From contig NZ_BMCX01000003.1 of assembly GCF_014635485.1 (NCBI RefSeq), positions 347,913 through 411,912 of the forward strand: a DNA stretch of 64,000 nucleotides. The letters run 5' to 3'. Source of the stretch: Corynebacterium pelargi (GTDB lineage Bacteria > Actinomycetota > Actinomycetes > Mycobacteriales > Mycobacteriaceae). Shown piece by piece: positions 51,565 through 60,314 of this stretch (position 1 is the stretch's first letter; every line of letters begins with the position of its first letter). The notes below the pieces were generated by a model. It did no database searches, had not been told where the DNA came from, and worked only from the letters and a program-made list of their open reading frames with translations. A program made the position numbers and the translations under genes.

Positions 51565-52399
51565 GGCTGCGATCTCGTTCATAGAAGGCAATGGCTGCCG
51601 CGGTGGCGAGGTTGAGTGAATCAGTGCCTTCGGCCATGGGGATCCGAGCACGGATATCCGTGGCGCGCATCGTCTTCTCACTTAAACCTGGGCCTTCTGC
51701 CCCAACCAGCAGGGCCACTTTTTCAAAGGGTTTGCCCGATGCGTCCACCAGGGCATCTGCCAGGTGCTCGGCCTGAGCATCCGGGGTTAAAGAAACAAGC
51801 CTGTAGCCTGCCTCGCGTAACTGATCTAACTCCCGGTGCCAGGTCGCCCTTTTGCCACCGAAGCTTGCAAAGGGAGTGCGCAGCACATGCCCCATGGAAA
51901 CGCGCACGACCCTGCGGTACAGCGGATCGGCGCAGCCATTGCCAAACAGCACCGCATCGACGCCCATGCCGGCGGCATTGCGAAACATCGAGCCGATATT
52001 TTCATGATCGCCCACCCCTTCGAGCACGACGATCGTTGAGGCGCCTTCGATGGCAGCCTCGATGCTCATGTCTTCCACACGGTCTGCCGCGGCTAACAGG
52101 CCGCGGTGCATATCAAAGCCTGCGACTTCAGCCAGCGTGGGCCGATCGAGGCTGTAAATCTCAATGTCTTTCACCAGCTCGGGAATGCCCGGTTGGGCCA
52201 GGAAGGACTCAAGCTTCGAGGGAAAACCGATGAGCTTGCGCACCGGGAAACGCGATGCGAGCAATCGGCCTACCACCAACGGGCCTTCGGCAATAACTAA
52301 CCCCTTGCCCCCTGGAAGATCGGGACGCTGATCTGAATGGTTGAGATCGCGAAAATCATCGAGGCGGGGGTCAAGGGGGTCGCTAATGTGCTCTGGCAT
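51530..52399 (-). CDS. SpoU/TrmH-family RNA methyltransferase
   Basis: 289 residues from MPEHISDP at 52399. N-terminal substrate-binding part to about residue 110 and a SPOUT knot domain after it: IVVLEGVGDHENIGSMFRNAAGMGVDAVLFGNGCADPLYRRVVRVSMGHVLRTPF (motif 1), then VALLVGAEGPGLSEKTM (motif 2) and IPMAEGTDSLNLATAAAIAFYE (motif 3). It 2'-O-methylates rRNA or tRNA; the target base is uncertain. The 3' end overlaps the convergent DUF6928 gene by 35 bases. Confidence 0.9.
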   Translation of the reverse strand: MPEHISDPLDPRLDDFRDLNHSDQRPDLPGGKGLVIAEGPLVVGRLLASRFPVRKLIGFPSKLESFLAQPGIPELVKDIEIYSLDRPTLAEVAGFDMHRGLLAAADRVEDMSIEAAIEGASTIVVLEGVGDHENIGSMFRNAAGMGVDAVLFGNGCADPLYRRVVRVSMGHVLRTPFASFGGKRATWHRELDQLREAGYRLVSLTPDAQAEHLADALVDASGKPFEKVALLVGAEGPGLSEKTMRATDIRARIPMAEGTDSLNLATAAAIAFYERDRSLKSDQRGASAL

Positions 52400-52423
52400 G
52401 AGCTTCATGCTACTGCCTGAGGG

Positions 52424-53878
52424 TTAGCCCACTGCAGCAAGGATGGGATCCATGGCGAAGTACACCACGAAGAGTGCCGAAATCAGCCACATGATCCAGT
52501 GAATTTCTTTGACCTTTCCGGCAAACAGCGCCATCAAGGTAAAGGCGATAAAGCCAACACCGATGCCGTTGGCAATGGAGTAGGTAAAGGGCATCACCAC
52601 GATGGTGAGGAATGCCGGCAGGGCGATGTGGAACTGGTTGAAGTCGATGTCTCGAACCTGGCCGATCATCAACGCACCAACGATCACCAGCACCGGTGCG
52701 GCAGCCTCGATGGGAACAACCTCGTAGAGCGGGGTGAGGAACATTGCCAGCAAGAAGAGCAAGCCGGTGACCACATTGGCTAAACCGGTGCGTGCACCAT
52801 CGGCAATACCGGCTGCGGAATCCACATAGACGGTATTGGAAGAAGCCGAGGCACCGCCGCCGATGATGGCGCCGGTACCCTCTACGATCAGGGCCTTTTT
52901 CATATCCGGCAGGACGCCTTGGTCGTCGACAAGCTCAGCCTGCTTACCCAGTGCCGTCATCGTGCCCATGGCGTCGAAGAAGTTGGCCAAGACCAAGGTG
53001 AACAGCAGCAAGGTGGCAGCTAGTGCACCAACGTGGCTAAAGGCACCGAAGATCGAAACATCACCCACGATGGAAAGGTCCGGGATGCCACCGAAGCCAT
53101 CGGGCAAGGTGGGCACGGCGAGGTTCCAGCCACCGACGGGATCATCGGCAGAGGAGCCGGCACCGGTGATTGCTTCAACCACCATAGCGATCACGGTGGT
53201 GAGCACGATGCCAATAAAGAGGCCACCTCGAACATTGCGAATCACCATGAATCCGCAGATGATCAAGCCCAGAACAAACACGAAGGTGGGCCAGGATGCA
53301 ATGGAGCCGCCGGTGCCAAGGCTGACCGGGACCGTGGTGTGGGCTGCATCGGGAATGCGGCGCACAAAGCCTGCATCGACTAAGCCGATAAGGGCGATGA
53401 ACATACCAATGCCCACGCTCATCGCGGCGATCATCGACGGTGGGATGGCGGCGAACACGGCAGTACGGAAACCGGACACCGCAAGGATGACGATGACCAC
53501 ACCGTCGAGCACCACCAAGCCCATGGCTTCTTCCCAGGTCAAGCCTTCAGAAGAGACCATGGTGACGGCGACCAGGGTGTTGATGCCCAGGCCTGCAGCA
53601 ATACCGAATGGGTATCGGGCAATCAGACCAAAAGCGATGGTCATAACACCAGCGGCCAAAGCCGTGGCGGCAGCCACTTGGGGGATACCGAGGACTTTTC
53701 CATTGACGTCTGCACCAGTACCCAAGATCAAGGGGTTGAGGATAATGATGTACGCCATGGCGAAGAACGTGACAACGCCTGCACGAATTTCAGTGCCAAT
53801 GGTGGAGCCGCGTTCAGAGATTTTGAAATATCGATCCAACGCAGACTGCTGCGTTGTAGAAGAGCCTGAAGCTTCCAT
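52424..53878 (-). CDS. NCS2-family purine permease (AzgA/GhxP-like)
   Basis: 484 residues from ATG 53878 with GGAGAAC before it. Typical beginning LDRYFKISERGSTIGTEIRAGVVTFFAMAYIIILNPLIL, then 13-14 membrane segments, and NCS2 motifs ATALAAGVMTIAFGLIARYPFGIAAGLGINTLVA, ALGKQAELVDDQGVLPDMKKALIVEGTGAIIGG and SNTVYVDSAAGIADGARTGLANVVTGLLF. It imports hypoxanthine, guanine or adenine with protons. The TrmH gene follows 24 bases downstream on the same strand, so they may form one operon. Confidence 0.92.
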   Translation of the reverse strand: MEASGSSTTQQSALDRYFKISERGSTIGTEIRAGVVTFFAMAYIIILNPLILGTGADVNGKVLGIPQVAAATALAAGVMTIAFGLIARYPFGIAAGLGINTLVAVTMVSSEGLTWEEAMGLVVLDGVVIVILAVSGFRTAVFAAIPPSMIAAMSVGIGMFIALIGLVDAGFVRRIPDAAHTTVPVSLGTGGSIASWPTFVFVLGLIICGFMVIRNVRGGLFIGIVLTTVIAMVVEAITGAGSSADDPVGGWNLAVPTLPDGFGGIPDLSIVGDVSIFGAFSHVGALAATLLLFTLVLANFFDAMGTMTALGKQAELVDDQGVLPDMKKALIVEGTGAIIGGGASASSNTVYVDSAAGIADGARTGLANVVTGLLFLLAMFLTPLYEVVPIEAAAPVLVIVGALMIGQVRDIDFNQFHIALPAFLTIVVMPFTYSIANGIGVGFIAFTLMALFAGKVKEIHWIMWLISALFVVYFAMDPILAAVG

Positions 53879-53970
53879 GCTGTTCTCCGAGATTGATGAG
53901 GGGATTGACAGCGCACCTGCCGGAACGATATTCCCACTTTCTTCCCTGCAGTTCCAAACTTGCCCTTGAT

Positions 53971-53999
53971 GCCGGGGGCAGGTGCACTGCCCCATCGGC
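53971..53999 (-). promoter_or_regulatory. Hairpin upstream of the NCS2 permease gene
   Basis: GGGGCAG (53975-53981) pairs with CTGCCCC (53987-53993) and GCCG (53971-53974) with CGGC (53996-53999), with a 2-base bulge. It may be a terminator of the DUF3027 gene or leader structure of the permease gene. No U-run. Confidence 0.45.
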
Positions 54000-54100
54000 A
54001 GCTTCAAACACACCGCACACACAAGGCGGGGTGGATATCTGCAACAGCAGCCGAAAGCCTTGAAGCGAAGCCCTGCGGCCCAGGCTGGAGTTATAAGGCG

Positions 54101-54811
54101 CTAGCGCACCTGGAAACGCTCGGGGCGTTCATCGTCGAAGGCTTGGTGCTCGTTGGTATTCAGTGGCTGTGCTGGTGGCGTATCGGAATGCGCACCGCAG
54201 CCAAATTCTTCTGCCACCACATGCCCATCGGCTGAGTATTCATTCACGCATACCCCGCCGGCGAAGGCTTTGTTTTCTACCGGCAGGAAAAATGCGCAGG
54301 TATTGCAATGGAATTGGGCGTGGCGGGCAAACGGTGAGGTGGGGCCAAATTCGCCGGATTCGAGCCTTTGTTGCGCCTGCTTGAGGCCATGGGCGCTTAA
54401 TCGGCGTGGGCTTTCACCTTCAAGGCGGGGATCATCCGCCCGTGGCGGCAAGACGTCTTTAGGCCCAAGATCGCCTGGGCGCACGCGCTCGTGGTAGGGC
54501 ACCCACGCTGGGGCTTTAAGAGCATCGCCGCCTTGGACGAGTGCCACTTCGTTGATGGTCACCCCGGTGTTGCCCGGCGCCCAGGCCACCACGGCATTCC
54601 ATTCCCATCCGCTATAGCCTTCTACTTCGGCTCGGAAGCGGTGGGTGGCTGCATACTTGCTTACGCCTTTGACTCCGATGTGCTCGCCTACTTCGCCTTC
54701 TTCGAGCGCTTCGAGTGCTTCACGCGCGGCAGCTACGGCCTTGGCGTCGAGCAGCGGCCCGGAGGACCTTCTTTGCTTGTTACGTCTGCTAGCCACAGTG
54801 CCATTATCCAT
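54101..54811 (-). CDS. DUF3027 family protein
   Basis: 236 residues, no signal peptide. DUF3027 features: LDAKAVAAAREALEALEEGEVGEHIGV, HRFRAEVEGYSGWEWNAVVAWAPGNTGVTINEVALVQGGDALKAPAWVPYHERVRPGDLGPKDVLPP and a Cys-rich end (HCNTCAFFLPV, GGVCVNEYSADGHVVAEEFGCGAHSD) that could bind a metal. It is widely kept in actinobacteria; function unknown. Divergent from the glutamine cyclotransferase gene with 26 bases between. Confidence 0.85.
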   Translation of the reverse strand: MDNGTVASRRNKQRRSSGPLLDAKAVAAAREALEALEEGEVGEHIGVKGVSKYAATHRFRAEVEGYSGWEWNAVVAWAPGNTGVTINEVALVQGGDALKAPAWVPYHERVRPGDLGPKDVLPPRADDPRLEGESPRRLSAHGLKQAQQRLESGEFGPTSPFARHAQFHCNTCAFFLPVENKAFAGGVCVNEYSADGHVVAEEFGCGAHSDTPPAQPLNTNEHQAFDDERPERFQVR

Positions 54812-54837
54812 GCCGCATAGGCTCTATGATCGTTGCC

Positions 54838-55638
54838 ATGCCCAGCAACCCTCGCTCCTTGCTCTCCTCGGCCCTTGCCCTCAGCACCTGCCTCGGCTTT
54901 GTACTTGCAGGCTGCACCAGTGCTGAGCAGGCAGAACCAAAGGCAATGGAGGTTGAGATCCTAGAAACGCGCCCCTTTGATCCAACCGTGTTTACCCAAG
55001 GCATTGAGCACAGCGATCAAGGCTTGCTGGTTTCAAGTGGCATGTATGGCCAAAGCAGTATTTTTTATCGCGACCAGGCGGGAAATCGCCTCCACGAACA
55101 ACGCTTGGAGCCTGAGCTTTTTGGCGAGGGCAGCACGGTGCATGGTGATACGGTCTGGCAATTAACGTGGCGCGCAGGCCAAGCTATCGAGCGTGACGCC
55201 CAGACTCTAGAGCAGCGCCGTCGTGTGTCTTATGAAGGCGAGGGGTGGGGTTTGTGCTCATTCGACGATGTCTTGGTGATGTCCGATGGCACCAAATTCT
55301 TGCGCCTTCTCGATCCCGCTTCCTTTCAGGAGCGTGCGCGCGTTGAGGTGCATGGCCTTAGCGATGCCGATGCGAAGATTAACGAGCTTGCCTGCGTTCA
55401 AGGCGAGCACGGCCGAGAGGTCTTTGCCAACGTCTTTTTAAGCACCAACATTCTCAAGATCAGCCTGGATGAGGATCGTGCCGATCTTGTTGGGCTTATC
55501 GACGCCTCCACGGTCCCAAATCGTGCCGTTTCTAACCCTGATCATGTGCTCAACGGGATTGCGAACATTCCCGGCAGTGATGAGTTTTGGATTACGGGGA
55601 AACGCTGGCCGGATATCTATCGCGTGAGATTTCACTAA
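54838..55638 (+). CDS. Glutaminyl-peptide cyclotransferase-like lipoprotein
   Basis: 266 residues from ATG 54838. A lipobox LAGC follows the hydrophobic stretch LLSSALALSTCLGFVLAGC (Cys near 25), so a lipoprotein outside the membrane. The mature part matches plant/bacterial glutamine cyclotransferase (five-bladed propeller): FDPTVFTQGIEHSDQGLLVSSGMYGQSSIF, VWQLTWRAGQ, EGWGLCSFDDVLVMSDGTKFLRLLDP, INELACVQ and HVLNGIANIPGSDEFWITGKRWPDIYRVRF. It likely forms N-terminal pyroglutamate on exported peptides. TATGAT 7 bases before the ATG suggests a leaderless mRNA. Confidence 0.9.
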   Translation: MPSNPRSLLSSALALSTCLGFVLAGCTSAEQAEPKAMEVEILETRPFDPTVFTQGIEHSDQGLLVSSGMYGQSSIFYRDQAGNRLHEQRLEPELFGEGSTVHGDTVWQLTWRAGQAIERDAQTLEQRRRVSYEGEGWGLCSFDDVLVMSDGTKFLRLLDPASFQERARVEVHGLSDADAKINELACVQGEHGREVFANVFLSTNILKISLDEDRADLVGLIDASTVPNRAVSNPDHVLNGIANIPGSDEFWITGKRWPDIYRVRFH

Positions 55639-55659
55639 GGGCAGATAAGATGCAGGCTT

Positions 55660-56175
55660 ATGGTCAGTTCTCGCACACGCCGTAAGAATGCAAAGCAGAT
55701 CGCTTTCCTTGCCGTTGCCGTCATCATCGTCTTGGTGGCAACCCTGCTCTTCCAGCAGTGGTGGGCAGATAGGAAGCAGCGAGAACCTGAAGAAGTCAGC
55801 ATCACCGTGAGCACTGGCGGCGAAAACCTTGAGGTATTCCCCTTTAGTATCTGCGAACCCGGTGTGCCCTGCGAAGAAGCAGAGGTACCGGAGATCAGCC
55901 TGAACAAGGACCAAAGCCTGAAGGTGACGGTGCCTGAGGATATTGCCGATCACGATTGGACCTTGCTGAAAATTTATGATGATCCAAAGGCAAACGACGA
56001 GCAAGCCTTCGGTCCTCATGAAGCCACCGAAGCATCGGCTCCGGCTGTGGTGGAGGAATATGAAAGCAAGCTCGTCGTATGCGAGGTGACCTCGGTGATG
56101 ATCGGCCACGATGATGAGGGCAATGAGACGCCCTACCGCGTCACCTGGTCGGTGCGTGCAAAGGTCAACGATTAA
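55660..56175 (+). CDS. DUF2771 family membrane-anchored protein
   Basis: 171 residues with one N-terminal helix (AFLAVAVIIVLVATLLF at about 14-31) after a basic start (RTRRKNAK), then an extracytoplasmic domain with three Cys (SICEPGVPCEE and VVCEVTS). Matches DUF2771 in sequence style and length. Function unknown. It starts 21 bases after the cyclotransferase gene, probably in the same transcript, and its last 4 bases overlap the convergent cold-shock gene. Confidence 0.8.
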   Translation: MVSSRTRRKNAKQIAFLAVAVIIVLVATLLFQQWWADRKQREPEEVSITVSTGGENLEVFPFSICEPGVPCEEAEVPEISLNKDQSLKVTVPEDIADHDWTLLKIYDDPKANDEQAFGPHEATEASAPAVVEEYESKLVVCEVTSVMIGHDDEGNETPYRVTWSVRAKVND

Positions 56176-56561
56176 GCATCGAGATCTTTCGCGAGTGCGC
56201 GAAGGATCTTGGCAATCTGCCGGCCTTCTGCACGCTCGGGGTAACGCCCGGCAGCCAGTGGGGGCATCACGCGCTGCTCAAGGGTGGTGACCAAATCAGC
56301 CACGAGGCTGTTGAGATCCTCGGGCTTGCGCTTCGGGCGCGTGCGGGTGTCGCGTTTGGGTTGCTCAAGCACTTTGATGCGCAGGGCCTGCGGGCCGCGT
56401 CGGCCAGCGGCAAAGTCAAATTCCACGCGCTGGCCTTTATGCAGGTTTTCTACCCCCTGAGGCAGCACGCTTTGGCTCACAAAGACGTCTTCTTCGCCTG
56501 GGTTGCTCACAAATCCAAAGCCGCGCTCCGGGTCGTACCATCGGACAGTTCCAATAGGCAT
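56172..56561 (-). CDS. cspB: Cold-shock domain protein with C-terminal extension
   Basis: 129 residues. The cold-shock domain spans about 1-65: MPIGTVRWYDPERGFGFVSNPGEEDVFVSQSVL with RNP1-like GFGFV and the VFVSQSVL RNP2-like segment, and KGQRVEFDFAAGRRGPQALRIKVL. A basic linker (RDTRTRPKRKPE) and a helical tail of about 50 residues follow, absent in 67-aa CspA. AAGGAGG gives a very strong ribosome-binding site. RNA-binding in the cytoplasm. Neighbour of rpf1 as in C. glutamicum. Confidence 0.92.
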   Translation of the reverse strand: MPIGTVRWYDPERGFGFVSNPGEEDVFVSQSVLPQGVENLHKGQRVEFDFAAGRRGPQALRIKVLEQPKRDTRTRPKRKPEDLNSLVADLVTTLEQRVMPPLAAGRYPERAEGRQIAKILRALAKDLDA

Positions 56562-57645
<1,084 letters not shown>

Positions 57646-57662
57646 ATAACAGCACTCTTAAA

Positions 57663-57698
57663 GAAAGGGAGCCACCGATTTCGGTGGCTCCCTTTCCT
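57663..57698 (+). terminator. Strong hairpin terminator after rpf1
   Basis: GAAAGGGAGCCACCGA (57663-57678) and TCGGTGGCTCCCTTTC (57681-57696) form a perfect 16-bp complementarity; the apical pairs cannot all form so the loop is about 6 bases. Followed by CTTGCTG. It also faces the convergent 62-aa gene. Confidence 0.87.
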
Positions 57699-57746
57699 TG
57701 CTGATCAACCGGGCCTTGCAGGCCCTACTCAAGGTGAGTTGAGACC

Positions 57747-57935
57747 TTAGCGGTTAATACGCGTATAGGGGTGAACGTAGCCGACCTTCTCCGGCGGTAC
57801 TGGAAGCTCAATATCACCAAACGGCGTTTCCGCCCCGGCGACCTTTGCCACCATTTCGGTTACTGCATGTCCATCACCGGGGACGTGCTTAGGCCAGCCC
57901 GGATCAACGTATCCCTTTTTCTCCATGTTTGCCAT
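57747..57935 (-). CDS. 62-aa conserved hypothetical protein
   Basis: 62 residues with a compact, Pro/Gly-rich sequence: GYVDPGWPKHVPGDGHAVTEMVAKVAG and FGDIELPVPPEKVGYVHPYTRINR. No signal peptide or membrane segment. Codon choice resembles the neighbours, and a small gene stands at the same place in C. glutamicum as I recall. Start at 57935 (ATG) or 57926 (ATG). Function unknown. Confidence 0.65.
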   Translation of the reverse strand: MANMEKKGYVDPGWPKHVPGDGHAVTEMVAKVAGAETPFGDIELPVPPEKVGYVHPYTRINR

Positions 57936-58000
57936 GTGCCCTATTCTTCCAAATCGCAGGAGAAAAAGTCACCTCCTTGGGCGTTAAACTTGTCTACATC

Positions 58001-60268
58001 ATGGCGCACTCTCACACCCGAAGCTTTGTTCAGTGGCTTCGTTCTTTAGATTCCTCGGCTCTTAGTGCATTGCTCAGCGCACGCCCCGATGCCCTCGCCC
58101 CGCCCCCACCGGGGATTACGTCGCTTGCAGAGCGCCTCTTATTGCCCGCTTCGCTGCGTCGAGCAGTGTTGCGCACCCACGCCTTCGACATTGCACTCCT
58201 ACACGTTGCTGCATCACAAGGCGCAGAATTCAGCCCAATTGTTGCCCCCGATTTGGTGCAAAGTCTGCTGCCAATCCTGCAGCGAGAAGACCCCTCGATC
58301 AGCAAGAACACCACCGAAGCCCTGGTCGAGCAGTCGCAGGCACATCTGGCCGAGCTCGGTTTGTGCATGAATGTTGATGAAGGGATGATGATTCCCCGCG
58401 GCGTGATGAGCGCACTTCCGCCAGGCCTGGAACCTGCCATTGCCTTTGAGCCCTTAGAGCTACAAGAGCAATTAGAAAACCTCGATCAAAAACAGCGTGC
58501 GATCATCGATACGCTCAACCACGGTGGGGGCACGGGAACCACGAGGGATGCAGCCATCGATGCTGATCCCCAACGGCCCATTCCGAAGCTCATTGCCCAA
58601 GGATTGCTCTTGCGCATCAATGAGCACACCGTGCGCCTGCCAGCCATGGTTCGCGCTGCACTTCGCGGACTGGTTCCGGCACCTCCTACCCTGCTGCCAC
58701 CGAAGAACTGGCCGCCACGGTATCCCGAAGGGCTCCAACCCGATGACGCAGCCACCGGGGCCGGCCTTGAAGTGGTACGGCTGATGCGTGCGCTCATTGA
58801 GCACCTCGGAGATCACCCCGGCGTGCTGGTGAAAAGCGGTGCGCTTGCCCAAAGAACTACCCAACAACTCTGCGCCGCCCTCGACATCGAGCCGGAGGTA
58901 TTGGCGCAATTGCTCAGCGTCGGGGTGGCCGCCCGCTTAATTGCTCGCGGTGAACCCAACCCGCTACCGGCAAGCGATACCGGCGGGGATTATCTCGCCC
59001 CTTCAACGGATGCAGACGCCTGGATGCTCGATCCCATGGCCAAGCAGTGGGCGCATCTTTTAACGGCTTGGTGGATGCACGCCAACTGGGCTTTTTGGCT
59101 CATCGGCACCCCGGATGCGAAAGGGCAGGCACGAAAAATCTTCAGTGCCGAAACCATCCAACGGGATGTACCGCAACGTCGACAAGCCTTGCTAGAAAGT
59201 GCCACAGCCAATGGTGGCACCAAGGCACAGATTGAACGTGCGCTCGCGTTTGCCCACCCCATCCTGGCGCTGAATATCAGCACCGAGGAAATCGACGCGC
59301 AGCTTCGCAATGCCATGTGGATTGGCGCACTGGGCCCCAACCTTGAACCCACCGCCCAATTGGTGGCCTTGATCCAGCAGGAACCTGTGCTGCCGGTTTG
59401 TAGCGCGGCCACCCCAGACCCGGTGGAATACTTCATCCCCCAAGGCGATATGACGATCCTGGTGCCTGGGCCTTTAACACCAAAGATCGAGTCGGAATTG
59501 AAGTTGCTTGCCGACGTCGAATCTTCGGGTTTGGCAAGCGTCTATCGCCTCAGCGATGCCAGCATTCGTCGCGCACTCGACGCTGGGCGCACCGCAGCAG
59601 AGATCAAAGACTTCTTCCACCAGCACACCCTGGGGGAATTGCCCCAAGCCGTGGGCTTCCTTGTCGACGACGCCTCAAGAAAGCACGGCAGTATCCGCGG
59701 CGGAGCGGCCTTAAGTTATATCCGAAGCGAAGACGAAGCCTTACTGCAAGAGGCGATTCGGGCAGATAGCACCCACCGCCTTGGCTTGCGTCGAATAGCT
59801 CCTACCGTTGCCATTGCTCAGGTTCCGCTGTTCCAAGTCATTGAACAATTGCGCCAGGCAGGTTTGATGCCGGTGGCCGAAGACGAGCAAGGGGTGGCCT
59901 TAGACCTTCGGCCAGCGCCGAGCCGAATCGCCATAGGGCCTGCACCGCAAACAAGCAAGACACAACCCAGCATCGAGGCGGCCCTCAAGGCCATCCAAGC
60001 AGGTGATGCAGCCAATCTGGCAGCAGAGCAGGCCGCTACCACCACCCCGTCGAGCGCTAAGGAAACCCTCGGGTTGCTTCGAGCTGCGGTACGCGCCAAC
60101 CAGCAGGTGATGTTGGGATTCGTAGATAACACCGGCAGGGTGCAAAGAACGCTGGTGACTCCGGTGGATGTATCGGCAGGCAAGTTAAGCGCCGTGGAAG
60201 CTGCCACTGATGAAGTCCAGCACTATCCCCTGCATCGGATTACAGAAGTTGGACAACTTGAGGGCTAG
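58001..60268 (+). CDS. Helicase-associated (Helicase_C_3/XPB-like) domain protein
   Basis: 755 residues from ATG 58001; the longer frame from 57929 overlaps the divergent 62-aa gene. There is no Walker motif, so it is not a helicase itself. The C-terminal third matches PF13625 (SSGLASVYRLSDASIRRALDAGRTAAEIKDFFHQHTLGELPQAVGFLVDDASRKHGSIR, then RIAPTVAIAQVPLFQVIEQLRQAGLMPVAEDEQG). The extreme C-terminus (LLRAAVRANQQVMLGFVDNTGRVQRTLVTPVDVSAG) resembles a WYL-type fold. Rv0862c is the mycobacterial counterpart, next to the XPB helicase gene. Its job may be to guide that helicase. Confidence 0.82.
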   Translation: MAHSHTRSFVQWLRSLDSSALSALLSARPDALAPPPPGITSLAERLLLPASLRRAVLRTHAFDIALLHVAASQGAEFSPIVAPDLVQSLLPILQREDPSISKNTTEALVEQSQAHLAELGLCMNVDEGMMIPRGVMSALPPGLEPAIAFEPLELQEQLENLDQKQRAIIDTLNHGGGTGTTRDAAIDADPQRPIPKLIAQGLLLRINEHTVRLPAMVRAALRGLVPAPPTLLPPKNWPPRYPEGLQPDDAATGAGLEVVRLMRALIEHLGDHPGVLVKSGALAQRTTQQLCAALDIEPEVLAQLLSVGVAARLIARGEPNPLPASDTGGDYLAPSTDADAWMLDPMAKQWAHLLTAWWMHANWAFWLIGTPDAKGQARKIFSAETIQRDVPQRRQALLESATANGGTKAQIERALAFAHPILALNISTEEIDAQLRNAMWIGALGPNLEPTAQLVALIQQEPVLPVCSAATPDPVEYFIPQGDMTILVPGPLTPKIESELKLLADVESSGLASVYRLSDASIRRALDAGRTAAEIKDFFHQHTLGELPQAVGFLVDDASRKHGSIRGGAALSYIRSEDEALLQEAIRADSTHRLGLRRIAPTVAIAQVPLFQVIEQLRQAGLMPVAEDEQGVALDLRPAPSRIAIGPAPQTSKTQPSIEAALKAIQAGDAANLAAEQAATTTPSSAKETLGLLRAAVRANQQVMLGFVDNTGRVQRTLVTPVDVSAGKLSAVEAATDEVQHYPLHRITEVGQLEG

Positions 60269-60314
60269 ACTGGAACGTCTGATTCTTTTCCCGGCTTTCT
60301 AAGGAGCAAGGAAC

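Noticed and set aside
52836..53969. 377-aa open frame antisense to the NCS2 permease gene
   Set aside because: Low-complexity Pro/Thr/Met/Ala composition, a mirror of the permease codons.
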